Shown: one piece after another, positions 1 through 10,701 of the stretch
How the letters are laid out: every line of letters begins with the position of its first letter
How positions within the stretch are numbered: the first letter of the stretch is position 1
DNA from: Allolobophora icterica
Taxonomy: Eukaryota; Annelida; Clitellata; Crassiclitellata; Lumbricidae
Assembly: GCA_963556255.1 (NCBI GenBank)
Contig: OY744612.1
Location: 19,860,068 to 19,924,067, forward strand
Direction: 5' to 3'
Length of the DNA: 64,000 nt
Translations under genes and position numbers: made by a program
The notes under the pieces: model-generated
Told to the model about the DNA's origin: nothing
Database searches by the model: none
The model's input: only the letters and a program-made list of their open reading frames with translations

Positions 1-112
1 TATCCCCAATCAGAAGTGGGTCGCCGGCGAATGATGGACACTTCTACGTCCCATCTGATTGGTATATCATCGGAAGACGACGGAAGGGCTGTTAGAGTAA
101 GCTGTCGACATA

Positions 113-586
<474 letters not shown>

Positions 587-664
587 ATAAAATTATCAAC
601 CTCCAGCTGACCTTTTGACCGAAGGAAGCAGGGCTTGGATAATAATGCTCAGATAAAATTATTT

Positions 665-766
665 ATTATTATAATTATTTATTATTATTATATTATTATT
701 ATTATTTTTTTTTTATCCCCGAGGTACATATAATCCCTCAGGAGTCAGATACTAAGTATGTGAAAA
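665..766 (-). repeat. LINE 3' tail ending in (AAT)n, minus strand
   Basis: Read on the minus strand, a CTGAGGGAT... GTACCTCGGGG motif is followed by an A run and then AAT triplets. The same motif with AAT tails occurs twice on the plus strand at 21120-21375. It lies directly downstream (minus sense) of the LINE coding fragment ending at 767, so I read it as the 3' UTR and tail of that element. Confidence 0.7.
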
Positions 767-1198
767 TTATTCTCTGGAGTGACCATCTTCACCGAGACCC
801 GGAAGTGCAAAAGTGTTGCGGAAGGCGGCTGCGTTGAAGCGCTGGATTGTCACAGCTAAGCGTTGGAAGAGGAAGCTAGCTTCTCTTGGGTCTCCTGAGA
901 CCTGGCTCAGAAGACGTCCAAGGTCCTTGACAAATGCTAGTCCAGCAGCGTTGATTGGGCCGAATGTCTCAAAGGCCAGTGGAACGAAGCAATAGCACTG
1001 CGACAGTTGCTTGTATTTTGTTGTCTTTCTGGCATCCGCCAATTCGGCTGCGCCTCCGGCCTGAATTGATGTGGTGGGCAGGTAAGATGGGGCCACCGTG
1101 TCTATCACTGTGGCATCCCAAATCAAGCATCGACCTGAGCGCCATGGTGTCAAGGTGAGGCCGTCAGGTCTTTTGCCGTCTGCTCTTGACAGACCCAT
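767..1198 (-). pseudogene. Retroelement C-terminal domain (restriction-like endonuclease type), 5'-truncated
   Basis: An open minus-strand frame of about 143 codons with a natural stop at 767. It contains KRPDGLTLTPW, then GRCLIWDATV about 10 residues on, and later GPINAAGLAF, VSGDPREASFLFQRL and TIQRFNAAAFRNTF. The RPD-x(about 15)-D spacing resembles the restriction-like endonuclease motif (RPD-x12-14-D/E) at the C-terminus of some non-LTR retrotransposons, and I know this protein pattern as a common repeat in invertebrate genomes. It lacks reverse transcriptase: its upstream side (about 1200) runs straight into an ATT/ATG microsatellite, so this is a truncated copy. The methionine start is arbitrary. 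A (AAT)n-tailed 3' UTR follows on the same strand. Family-level identification is moderate; exact clade is not determined. Confidence 0.6.
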
Positions 1199-1202
1199 CG
1201 AA

Positions 1203-1835
<633 letters not shown>

Positions 1836-1951
1836 GAGCCAGGCAGGCAGGCAGGCACGCAAGCAGGCAGGCAGTCAGGCAGGCAGGCAGGCACGCAAGC
1901 AGGCAGTCAGGCAGGCAGGCACGCAAGCAGGCAGTCAGGCAGGCAGGCAGG
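1836..1951. repeat. CAGG/CACG minisatellite
   Basis: Tandem GCAGGCAGGCACGCAAGCAG-like units with internal CAGG tetranucleotides, about 28 bp per unit. Confidence 0.9.
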
Positions 1952-2028
1952 ACGGAAAACCGATTTAACCTATGATTGCCTGGCTGACTGAATGACTGAC
2001 TGACCGATCGACCGACGCAACTCAACCA

Positions 2029-2239
2029 ACTCACTCACTCACTCACTCACTCACTCACTCACTCACTCACTCACTCACTCACTCACTCACTCACTCACTC
2101 ACTCACTCACTCACTCACTCACTCACTCACTCACTCACTCACTCACTCACTCACTCACTCACTCACTCACTCACTCACTCACTCACTCACTCACTCACTC
2201 ACTCAATGAATGAATGAATGAATGAATGAATGAATGAAT
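2029..2239. repeat. Tetranucleotide arrays (TCAC)n then (GAAT)n
   Basis: About 44 uninterrupted TCAC units (2029-2204) switch to about 9 GAAT units (2205-2239) immediately before the LINE coding sequence. The ATG codons in the GAAT run give the following open frame its apparent start. Confidence 0.98.
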
Positions 2240-3675
2240 GGCAACTAAAGACGAAAAACCACCTCGACCTGTTCATCGAAGAATACTCTGTCTTCCGCAT
2301 GCTGGAGGCTGCCGGAAGGACCTCAGCTGGACCTGACGGAGTGCCACCTTGGCTATTAAGTAGAACCGCTGCGGCTATGGCACAGCCAATCGCGGCTCTC
2401 TTCAACCTTTCCATTGGAGCAGCGTATATTCCTCCTCAGTGGAAGATTAGTTGCATCACTCCTGTCCCAAAGGTTTCCCGCCCGAAGACGGAGGCCGATT
2501 ACAGGCCAATCTCAATCACTTCAGTCCTCTGTCGTATACTTGAGCGGATCGTGGTGCGCAAGTATTTCTATCCGATGTTGACGTACGAACAGAACAACCG
2601 CGACTTTCAAGATCAATATGCGTTTCGGCCCACCGGGTCTACTACTGCCGCACTTAGTTCATTAACGCATCAACTCACTGAAATGCTGACGTCCAGCCCC
2701 TATGTACATCTGATAGCGCTGGATTTTTCAAAAGCATTTGATACGGTGAGGCATGACTATCTGGCTGAACAGATGGCGGACTTACCCATTCCCGACGTTG
2801 CTTACAATTGGATCATTGCGGCCCTCCACCAACGACAACATTGCACTAAGTTTAAAGGAATTGCCTCTGCGGCGATTGAAATCAACTGCAGTATTGTCCA
2901 GGGATCAGGAACTGGTCCGATACTGTTCCTAACAGCAATATCCAAACTTAAACCTAAACATCCAACTAACCGGATACTCAAGTACGCTGACGATACCTAT
3001 CTTCTGGTTCCTGCTGCCAATAGCAACCTGATAAACTCGGAAATCAGGCACATCGAGATCTGGGCTGCGAGATGTAATCTGAAGCTTAACCAAGCAAAGA
3101 CCCATGAAATGGTTGTCCGTAAGCCGAGAAGAAAACTGAATGAAAACCAGCCGATGGAGATTCCTGGTCTTTCCAGAGTCAGAATCATGAAGATCTTGGG
3201 TGTCACGCTCTCCGATGACTTCTGCTTTGACGTGCATGTTGACAATCTATGCACTGGTACAAGACAATCAATGTATGCATTACGGATAATGACTACTCAT
3301 GGACTACTTGGCCCCTCAATCTACGATGTGGTGACAGCTACCACAGTGGCGAGGATGACGTACGCTGCGTCCGCTTGGTGGGGTTATGTGGGGCAGAGGG
3401 GACGTGAGAGACTACAGGCAATATTTAGGAGACTGATTAAAGCTGGTTATCTTCCTGTGGACTACCCTAGATTCGAACAATTGATCCGTACTGCTGATTC
3501 TAAACTTTTCACGACCGTCCTTACATGTCCTACACATGTGCTTCATGTGCTATTACCTCCTGTTAAGCATACGGGTTATACTTTGCGACCCCGTGTTCAT
3601 AATCGGGTTCTCCCGACTGCTGACAGTCTAGCTCGTAAATCTTTCATAATTAGGATGATTTTCACCGGAATATAG
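2230..3675 (+). CDS. Non-LTR retrotransposon reverse transcriptase (5'-truncated ORF2)
   Basis: A 481-codon open frame encoding the RT part of a CR1/Jockey-like LINE; in a live element it would copy its own RNA at a nicked target. From about residue 31, SAGPDGVPP opens the finger region. DYRPISITSV (about 89) and QYAFRPTGST (about 129) are RT motifs 2-3. ALDFSKAFDTVRH (about 163) is motif A with the first catalytic Asp, SIVQGSGTGPILF (about 221) is motif B, and LKYADDTYLL (about 248) is motif C with the catalytic Asp pair. ILGVTLSDDF (about 322) and the AWWGYVG/Arg-rich thumb region follow, and RMIFTGI ends the protein. Catalytic residues are intact and there is no frameshift. The N-terminal endonuclease is missing: the frame begins inside a GAAT microsatellite, so residues 1-6 are not native. 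Family known, exact clade inferred. Confidence 0.93.
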   Translation: MNEWQLKTKNHLDLFIEEYSVFRMLEAAGRTSAGPDGVPPWLLSRTAAAMAQPIAALFNLSIGAAYIPPQWKISCITPVPKVSRPKTEADYRPISITSVLCRILERIVVRKYFYPMLTYEQNNRDFQDQYAFRPTGSTTAALSSLTHQLTEMLTSSPYVHLIALDFSKAFDTVRHDYLAEQMADLPIPDVAYNWIIAALHQRQHCTKFKGIASAAIEINCSIVQGSGTGPILFLTAISKLKPKHPTNRILKYADDTYLLVPAANSNLINSEIRHIEIWAARCNLKLNQAKTHEMVVRKPRRKLNENQPMEIPGLSRVRIMKILGVTLSDDFCFDVHVDNLCTGTRQSMYALRIMTTHGLLGPSIYDVVTATTVARMTYAASAWWGYVGQRGRERLQAIFRRLIKAGYLPVDYPRFEQLIRTADSKLFTTVLTCPTHVLHVLLPPVKHTGYTLRPRVHNRVLPTADSLARKSFIIRMIFTGI

Positions 3676-3790
3676 GCCTTAGTACTTTAATCTGGACGTG
3701 ATATATCATATATACATGTGTAAACCAAAATGCGGTTAGCAGTTGGATTAATAAAGGATATACTTACTTACTTACTTATTTGTCTGTCTG
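2240..3790 (+). mobile_element. 5'-truncated CR1/Jockey-like LINE with (ACTT)n tail
   Basis: The RT frame is followed by a short 3' UTR (3676-3763) containing ATGCGGTTAGCAGTTGGATT and AATAAAGGATA, then ACTTACTTACTT. A close variant of this 3' end (ATGCGGTTTGCAATTGG...AATAAAGAATA) with an ATTCT tail is at 39130-39182. The element is bordered on both sides by tetranucleotide arrays. Confidence 0.85.
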
Positions 3791-3925
3791 ACAAATCTCA
3801 TGGACTGACTGAATATATGAATGAATGACTGACTGAATATATGAATGAATGACTGACTTAAGATATGAATGAATGACTGACTGAATATATGAATGAATGA
3901 ATGAATGAATATATGAATGAATTAC
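3779..3925. repeat. Short tandem array with GAATGAATGACTGACTGAATATAT units
   Basis: Four to five imperfect units of about 30 bp built from GAAT, GACT and ATAT tetramers, directly downstream of the LINE tail. Confidence 0.85.
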
Positions 3926-4185
3926 TGGCCGGTTGACCCCTGAACTGAATGCTGAATCAGATCCAAAGTATTTATATGGTATTTGTATTGCGCAATTAAA
4001 AATCTTATAGGGTATAAAACATGGCTGTTTAGAAGACAGCGTAGTGAATTAAGCCAGTCCCAGCAGGCAACCATAGGTATGAAGATTTAGCGGCTTCACT
4101 CTTCTTAGCCTCGGCCTGTAAGGGCGATTAGCCCTCTTTCTATCGCTGCACCATCCTCCCATCGAGAGTATATACGGTCTGAAGG
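3926..4185. other. No gene seen
   Basis: AT-rich, no recognisable coding sequence or repeat termini. Confidence 0.5.
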
Positions 4186-4632
4186 GGTCACCCATAAAGG
4201 ATGTCCGCAAAATATGACCTACTTTGGACCGTCCCTCCCCCTTGTCCGCGTTTGTCCGCATTTAACCTTACCCTCCCCCTTTGCGGACGTCCGCACGCCA
4301 AAGCCAATGAACGAAGAAACCAACATTGTGACTCACGTAATTAATAAGCTACCAGTTCTATCTTATTTAAAATATTTCAACGACCATGTTATTCCTGTCA
4401 GTTTTCAAGCCCACAGTGTATTAAAGTTCTAGTACACGACATGGAGTTTTAGGCAATCACCTCACTGACCTTTTCGTCTCTCGGGGAAGGTTGAAACAAG
4501 GTGTTTAAAAGCAATTAAATTTAGACATTTAGACGCGGACGTGAAGTCTTCACTGGTCAAAACCCCTCCCCTTTGTCCGCATTTGAATGACCCCTCCCTC
4601 CCCCTCATTGCGGACGTCCTTCATGGATGACC
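4186..4632. mobile_element. Non-autonomous TIR element
   Basis: The left end GGTCACCCATAAAGGATGTC is inverted at the right end as GACGTCCTTCATGGATGACC, with TGTCCGC-rich, C-tract subterminal sequence on both sides (4225-4300 and 4557-4620). There is no coding sequence inside. Layout resembles the element at 7929-8379 (TIR, then poly-C/G subterminal tracts). I could not find a clear target duplication. Confidence 0.7.
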
Positions 4633-4635
4633 TTT

Positions 4636-4990
4636 GCCAAAACTCGCAGGTGACAACGCAGGAAGTAACCACAAGCCACTGAGAGCCTGTCAGTGGAAGG
4701 TCCTGTTGGAAGCTTCTGATCCAAAACATTCTGATGCCAAACACTATTGACAACTTGTCGAGTAAGAAGTCATGATCATTGATCGACACTGTCGAAAGCC
4801 GCTGAGAGGTCATTAAGACTATAGCTTCACCCATATCAACTGCCATCAGAATGTCGCGAGTGTTTAATGCAAAGCAGAGGACTCGGTTGAATGGCCTTGT
4901 CGACAAGCAAATCGCTGGCTGGTTAGAAGTTTCTTATGCAGGAAAGCACCCAACTGCCCTTATTATAGCTATAGCCTCTCCAACACGTCG
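4636..4990 (-). pseudogene. Decayed LINE reverse transcriptase fragment
   Basis: On the minus strand, NTRDILMAVDMGEAIVLM followed by DHDFLLDKLSIVFGI matches the region around RT motif A of CR1/L2-like LINEs (usually DILMAxD..., then DxSAAFDTVDHxLLL). The catalytic segment reads SQRLSTVSINDH, so frameshifts have destroyed it. A likely upstream piece around 4900-4960 (GHSTESSALH) is in another frame. Inactive relic. Confidence 0.7.
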
Positions 4991-5075
4991 GATATGAAGT
5001 TTAGATATACGTCTGTGGCCATCACTGTCAGGCGGGTTTGCGTTAGCTTTCTTGAGTCTCGGTATGACCAGTGTG

Positions 5076-5425
5076 AGAATTGTAGAAAAAAAGACTGGGG
5101 GATGTTAGACTTTGAGGAGTTTGATACACGTGGAGTTGAATATTTTATCTGTATTTTGCAAACTGAGAAAATTCAAAAATGCAATAAAAAGCTTAAACTC
5201 CTTAAAGTGATGATATCACCAAATTTATTAGTATACGATTCACATGGTCACAACTCTCACAATAAACCATTACCATACATGCTACGGTTGCTACCACTAG
5301 TACAACCGAAAGGTTGGAAACGACCCTCTGGTGCGTGCAATGAAGACTTAACTGTGGAAGTCCGAAGAAATACTGTGGGGTTGAACACCTCCGATCCCCC
5401 GACAATTCTCACCCTCAGTATGACG
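5076..5425 (+). repeat. Dispersed repeat, copy 1 (inverted copy near 43893-44270)
   Basis: Sequence from GAGAATTGTAGAAAAAAGAC to CCCGACAATTCTCACCCT is repeated in opposite orientation at about 43893-44270, sharing GTGGAGTTGAATATTTTATC, GTGCAATGAAGAC, AACTGTGG and CCCCGACAATTCTCACCCT. The 153-codon frame over it (4994-5455) matches no protein I know, and its homologue at 44 kb is interrupted, so I treat it as repeat, not gene. Confidence 0.75.
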
Positions 5426-5699
5426 AGTCTGGCTTCCTCGATAGCAGTCCATTGAATGAGGCGTTACTACGTTAGACACGTAGTTGACGAAAGGTGGAAC
5501 GTCCCAGAAGAATTTACTTAACGATGGTCGTAGGAATGCGAGTCGAGGGCACATGATTTTTATCACGCATTAGTGATGACCTGCTCTTTTGGGGAGTTGA
5601 CCTCCCCTCTTATCAACTGACAGAACGCTTAAACATAGATCTGTAATTGGCTGGTAAACTTTCGGAAAGACAGAAAGCACGTTACAAGGTTCGAGAGTT

Positions 5700-6365
5700 C
5701 GCTGTCTGCGGTTGCCTCCATTAGTGGTGGCGTGCTTCAGAGGTTGGGGGTTGGATCATCCATATTCGTCATCAGTGACCACCTCCCAGTACACATGGAG
5801 AACAAAATGGTTAAGTATGCAGACGATATGTACTTGCTCATCGGGGCTTCGATGCGGGTCATGGTGTACAAGGAACTGGAGGGTGATGTCTTGCGCCCAG
5901 TCGAACAACCTTCGACTCTACCAGGCGAGGTCCAGGGAGATGTTGGTCGCTCGGACGCAGATGTGCTGACCCTCCTACGTTGCGTCAGGGCGTGCATACA
6001 GTGCCCTCGATGAATATCCTGGGAGTCACTATAACTGACGATCTACGTGTATCTACCCACGTCCGTCAGATTCTGGGCGCTTGCTCAGTCTCTCGGTGCC
6101 CTGGAATGAGTCCCATGTGCTTCACTCAATCTTCCAACCCACTATTCGACGACACTATAATCTTCGTCAGAGACCACATGATTTTGTTCTGCCGAACAAA
6201 GACGACAGAAATTTCATCCCTCAAGAAGGCAAGAGGTGGGCGGTGGATGAATGGAGACAAGCGTATGGCAGTCTATCTACCACACATCATCTACTGCTTA
6301 GATTCCTTTGTCAATGCTTTTATTTACCAAATGAATGATCGTTACAATTATGACTTCAAGGAATG
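5700..6365 (+). pseudogene. LINE ORF2 remnant, frameshifted
   Basis: Pieces of a CR1-like RT in different plus frames: VKYADDMYLLIG (about 5810, catalytic motif C), MNILGVTITDDLRVSTHV (about 6010) and HYNLRQRPHDFVLPNKDDRN (about 6150-6215), the typical C-terminus of CR1-type ORF2. The intact LINE at 2.2-3.7 kb has the comparable ILGVTLSDDF segment. The stretch 5854-6029 is nearly identical to 17233-17405 on the minus strand. Confidence 0.8.
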
Positions 6366-6511
6366 AATATGGAACCTGTTTTTTCTTAAAACAAGGCAGA
6401 TTCTGTGACATTTCTTTAGTAGGTCATTTTCATTTTATTAACTGTTTAAAAACAGAAGATTTAAATTTATTGCATGTACATGTATGTTACGTCTATTTAT
6501 TTTTTTATTTA

Positions 6512-6730
6512 TTCCGGATATTTCTATAGCGCCTCTCAAAGCCTACTACTACTCAGAGGCGCTCCCGACTACAGCATTTGATACTGTGCCGGAATTTTCA
6601 CGCCGAAGCGCCACGAGCAATTGCGAGTGAAGGACTTGCCCAAGGTCCGTACGCAGCGGCTAGAGTGGGATTCGAACCTGCAACCCTCCGGTCACAAGAC
6701 GCCGACCTTACCACTGAGCCACCACGCCCC
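6512..6730 (-). mobile_element. tRNA-derived SINE, nearly full length
   Basis: On the minus strand, the head has an A-box (TGGCTCAGTGGTAAGG) and B-box (GGTTCGAATCC, 6668-6678 complement). The middle contains ACCTTGGGCAAGTCCTTCAC and the 3' part contains GCGCCTCTGAGTAGT and GAGGCGCTATAGAAATA, followed by an AT-rich tail. The tail motif GGCGCTATA(T)AAAT recurs in many fragments of this window. Confidence 0.85.
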
Positions 6731-7596
6731 ACATGTACACTTCAGCATTGACCCTGAACATTATTCTATAAGTATTTATGATTCAGTCAGTGAGAGCTCT
6801 AGACAACTTTTTCCGTACTGATTTTTATGTGTTCCAGGTATAAATTATATGAAATGTTAATAACTAATGTGCCTGTGTTTATTTCATTAAATGTACTTTG
6901 TTGAATAAAGAAACTAAAATTCTTAGTTGAGTGAAGAAGAAAATAAAGTTATCATCAGTTATCAGTCATTACCACACGATCTCAAAAACCATCGTATATT
7001 TAGACACTGATGCTGGTAAAGTGCAGGGAAGTTGAACAACACTTAACATGGCTATTATGGCGTGAATAGGCTGGTGCCCTGCGCTTGGCCTTTGAGTGGC
7101 GCTATAGACGTTTGGAGATTATGATTACTTGGATGGCAACTACACACAGAATGCCACCCCATATGGGCCACTTGGCTCTTCATCTATCTGGGTCATTAAA
7201 TTACTAACATGCACTTTGGGATGGTTAAAATGTATTCCGTGTTGTTGGTTTGGTTTACACTTATAGTGCTTGCACTTCAGCCATAAGGTACTGCAACCCC
7301 AAGACAGGTTTTTGAGGAAAGGCCATAAAGACATGTAATAATGAAGTTAATTTTACCTAAATATTTGTTGACACTTGACACATGATCTGAAACTCTCAAA
7401 AGATGTTGCGTTCTTCAGTGGTCAGGAAAACTGTTCCAAGCAGTCACCCAGAGACTATGTATACAAGAACATTTGCCAAACCTTGTGGAGGACTATGGGA
7501 CATGCTATTGACTCCTATTACGAGGACTGTAGCTGATATCAACACTGGTTTTGTTATATTCCACTTGAATGGATACTAGTAATCTGTTATATATCT
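6731..7596. other. No gene seen
   Basis: AT-rich intergenic-like sequence without recognisable coding exons or element termini. Confidence 0.45.
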
Positions 7597-7763
7597 ACTA
7601 GCTGTAAACCCGTGAAAAATCACGGTATATAAAAAACAATTATTATTTTGCAGTGATAACAATAACGTCATATTATAGGCCTATAGCCGTCGTCAAGACA
7701 ACCGTCAAGACAACCGTCGCCAAGGCGGCAGTATAGTGACGTCACAATAGTGTTTGTTTACGG

Positions 7764-7794
<31 letters not shown>

Positions 7795-7795
7795 G
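7597..7795. repeat. Repeat fragment with (ACAG)n tail
   Basis: Starts ACTAGCTGTAAACCCGTG with a small CCGTG/CACGG stem and ends in an ACAG array (7765-7793). This layout recalls a widespread class of invertebrate repeats, but I cannot assign it to a superfamily. Confidence 0.45.
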
Positions 7796-7928
7796 TACAA
7801 CGGTTATTATGTAAGTTGATGATAGTCTCATAATGAGAAGGCCAGTCAGTGCCGTGTATGATGACATGTAAATGGGCAAAGTTTACGAACTCTAAAAGTT
7901 CTCCATATGTAGCCTGTAGATCAGGCTA

Positions 7929-8379
7929 GGGCCATCCATATATTACGTACGCAAAAATCCGGGCAAATTGGACCCCCTCCCCCCTGTTCGGAAGCGTACT
8001 TTCTTCACCACCCCCGCCCCGCGTACGTACACTTGACGCACCCCCCCCCGAAGACCAGCTGCAGAAAGTGTCTCGACAGTCTGCACTTTAGGCCAGATTG
8101 AAGGATGAGTGAGGGCCAATATAGACAAATTATAGGTGTCTCGTTCACAGCACAGAATAACTGCACATGGCTTTTATATAATGTAATAAAATGCCATCGG
8201 ACGACTATAGGACAATACAGAGTTATAAATAGGCTAATGTGGACGTCATAATTAGAAATTTATTTTGCGTACGTACACTTTTCGACCCCCCGTCTCCCCC
8301 CGTTCGCACCCGTACGCAAAATCGCCAAAATCCGACCCCCCTCCCCCTTCAGTGCGTACGTAATATGTGGACGGCCCCC
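7929..8379. mobile_element. Non-autonomous TIR element with TA target duplication
   Basis: Termini GGGCCATCCATATATTACGT (left) and ACGTAATATGTGGACGGCCC (right) are inverted repeats, flanked by TA at 7927-7928 and 8380-8381. Internal inverted ACGTACGC/GCGTACGT motifs and C-rich tracts follow each TIR. It has no coding capacity. A truncated, inverted second copy is at 17406-17746. Confidence 0.85.
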
Positions 8380-8520
8380 TATGGATATCACAGATTAATA
8401 CATTCACGTGGCAAAGCCGCTAGATCAGGCTGGCAGCAGAGTTAATAACTGACTAGGCCTATTAGCCCTGACTAAGAAGTCGGAACACTTGCCATCAGAT
8501 GGTAACAGTAATCAACATCC

Positions 8521-9298
<778 letters not shown>

Positions 9299-9736
9299 AT
9301 TTAGATTTTGCATTTGTATTCAGTTTAACAACAAAACAAGCAACAACTCAAACAACAAACAACAAAGTAAACATAAAAGTAAACAACAAAACAGACATGA
9401 AAGCAAACAACAAACGACAAAGTAACAAAATAAACAACAAAACAAACAAGACAAAAACACAAAAACTACACAACGGGCTTACGGGATTCTAAGCCGCGCC
9501 AGGGGCCCCCTGCCTTCACGAGCTTACGGGAGATTAAGCCACGCCAGAGGCTCAGCAGGGGTGTAGTTTTTGATTATTTTGTCTTGATTGCTTTGTTGTC
9601 TATTTTGTTACTTTGTCGTTTGTTGTTTGCTTTCGTGTCTGTTTTGTCATTTACTTTTGCGTTTACTTTGTCATTTGTTGTTTGAGTTGTTGCTTATTTT
9701 GTCACTAAACTAAACACAAATACAAAAATCTAAATA
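9299..9736. mobile_element. Fold-back (long inverted repeat) element
   Basis: The left arm 9299-9475 and right arm 9561-9736 are inverted copies about 175 bp long with scattered mismatches. The left arm is A/C-rich (AACAAAC motifs), the right arm T/G-rich. Outermost match TTTAGATTTTG versus CAAAAATCTAAA, innermost AAAACTACAC versus GTGTAGTTTTT. The GC-rich loop of about 85 bp has two direct repeats beginning CTTACGGGA and containing AAGCCRCGCCAG. No coding sequence. Confidence 0.8.
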
Positions 9737-10438
9737 CTTATAAAAAAATATACAAATACACTACAAAAAAACTAAAGACAAATAAAAAACCAAAACCAAG
9801 CACAAATCGAACACCAATCCCGACAATACAGAGCCACAAAGCAACCATCCTTCTATCCTTCTCAAGCAGGAATCTTGCGGCCAGAAAATCCAAAGGCACC
9901 TATCGAAACACAGTAAAATAATGAAGGTTATTATTATTACACATTATGACAAAATAGTAACATGAAATGAAAGAAAAATTCAAGTATTTTTTCTGGGGCG
10001 CGCCCTGTTGGTCGGCATCACACTGACAAACCTCAAGAAGTTTTACGTTCCAGTCTTAAGTTGACTAGGTCTGCGATCGTTGCGCTCATCTGCATAGGGA
10101 GATATGCAGGTGCCTCGCATCCATACACATGTAAACTCAAGCTTATTGTTTCTTATCATGACTAGGATCTTCCTCTAGGAACAGTCTTCAGCTTTACATA
10201 CGTGCTGTTGCGTTTAGCTCTGTTCAGTAAACAACTTAAAAATGTATTAAAATGCACTTTAAAATCTAGATGAGTAAGATAGTCATTCGTGCAGCGCCTT
10301 TGTGAAGTAGCCGACTTAAAAGGTGCTATATTAAGTGGCTTGATACAAGAAAACAAACATACATACATATATACAAGCAATTAAGTACTGATATAATTAT
10401 AATTGAAAATTTATATAGCATCGTTTCATAAGGGCCTA
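9737..10438. other. No gene seen
   Basis: A-rich low complexity to about 9850, then ordinary AT-rich sequence. No element ends or exons recognised. Confidence 0.45.
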
Positions 10439-10606
<168 letters not shown>

Positions 10607-10701
10607 TAGTAACTTCTATCGCACTGGCATGTAATGCACAAGGCATCAACCGATGGGACATCAAAACCTTTATGTAGGACATTATGAGCCCCATATAGTA
10701 A

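Noticed and set aside
4994..5455. 153-codon gene
   Set aside because: It overlaps a dispersed repeat whose other copy is not open; no protein family recognised.
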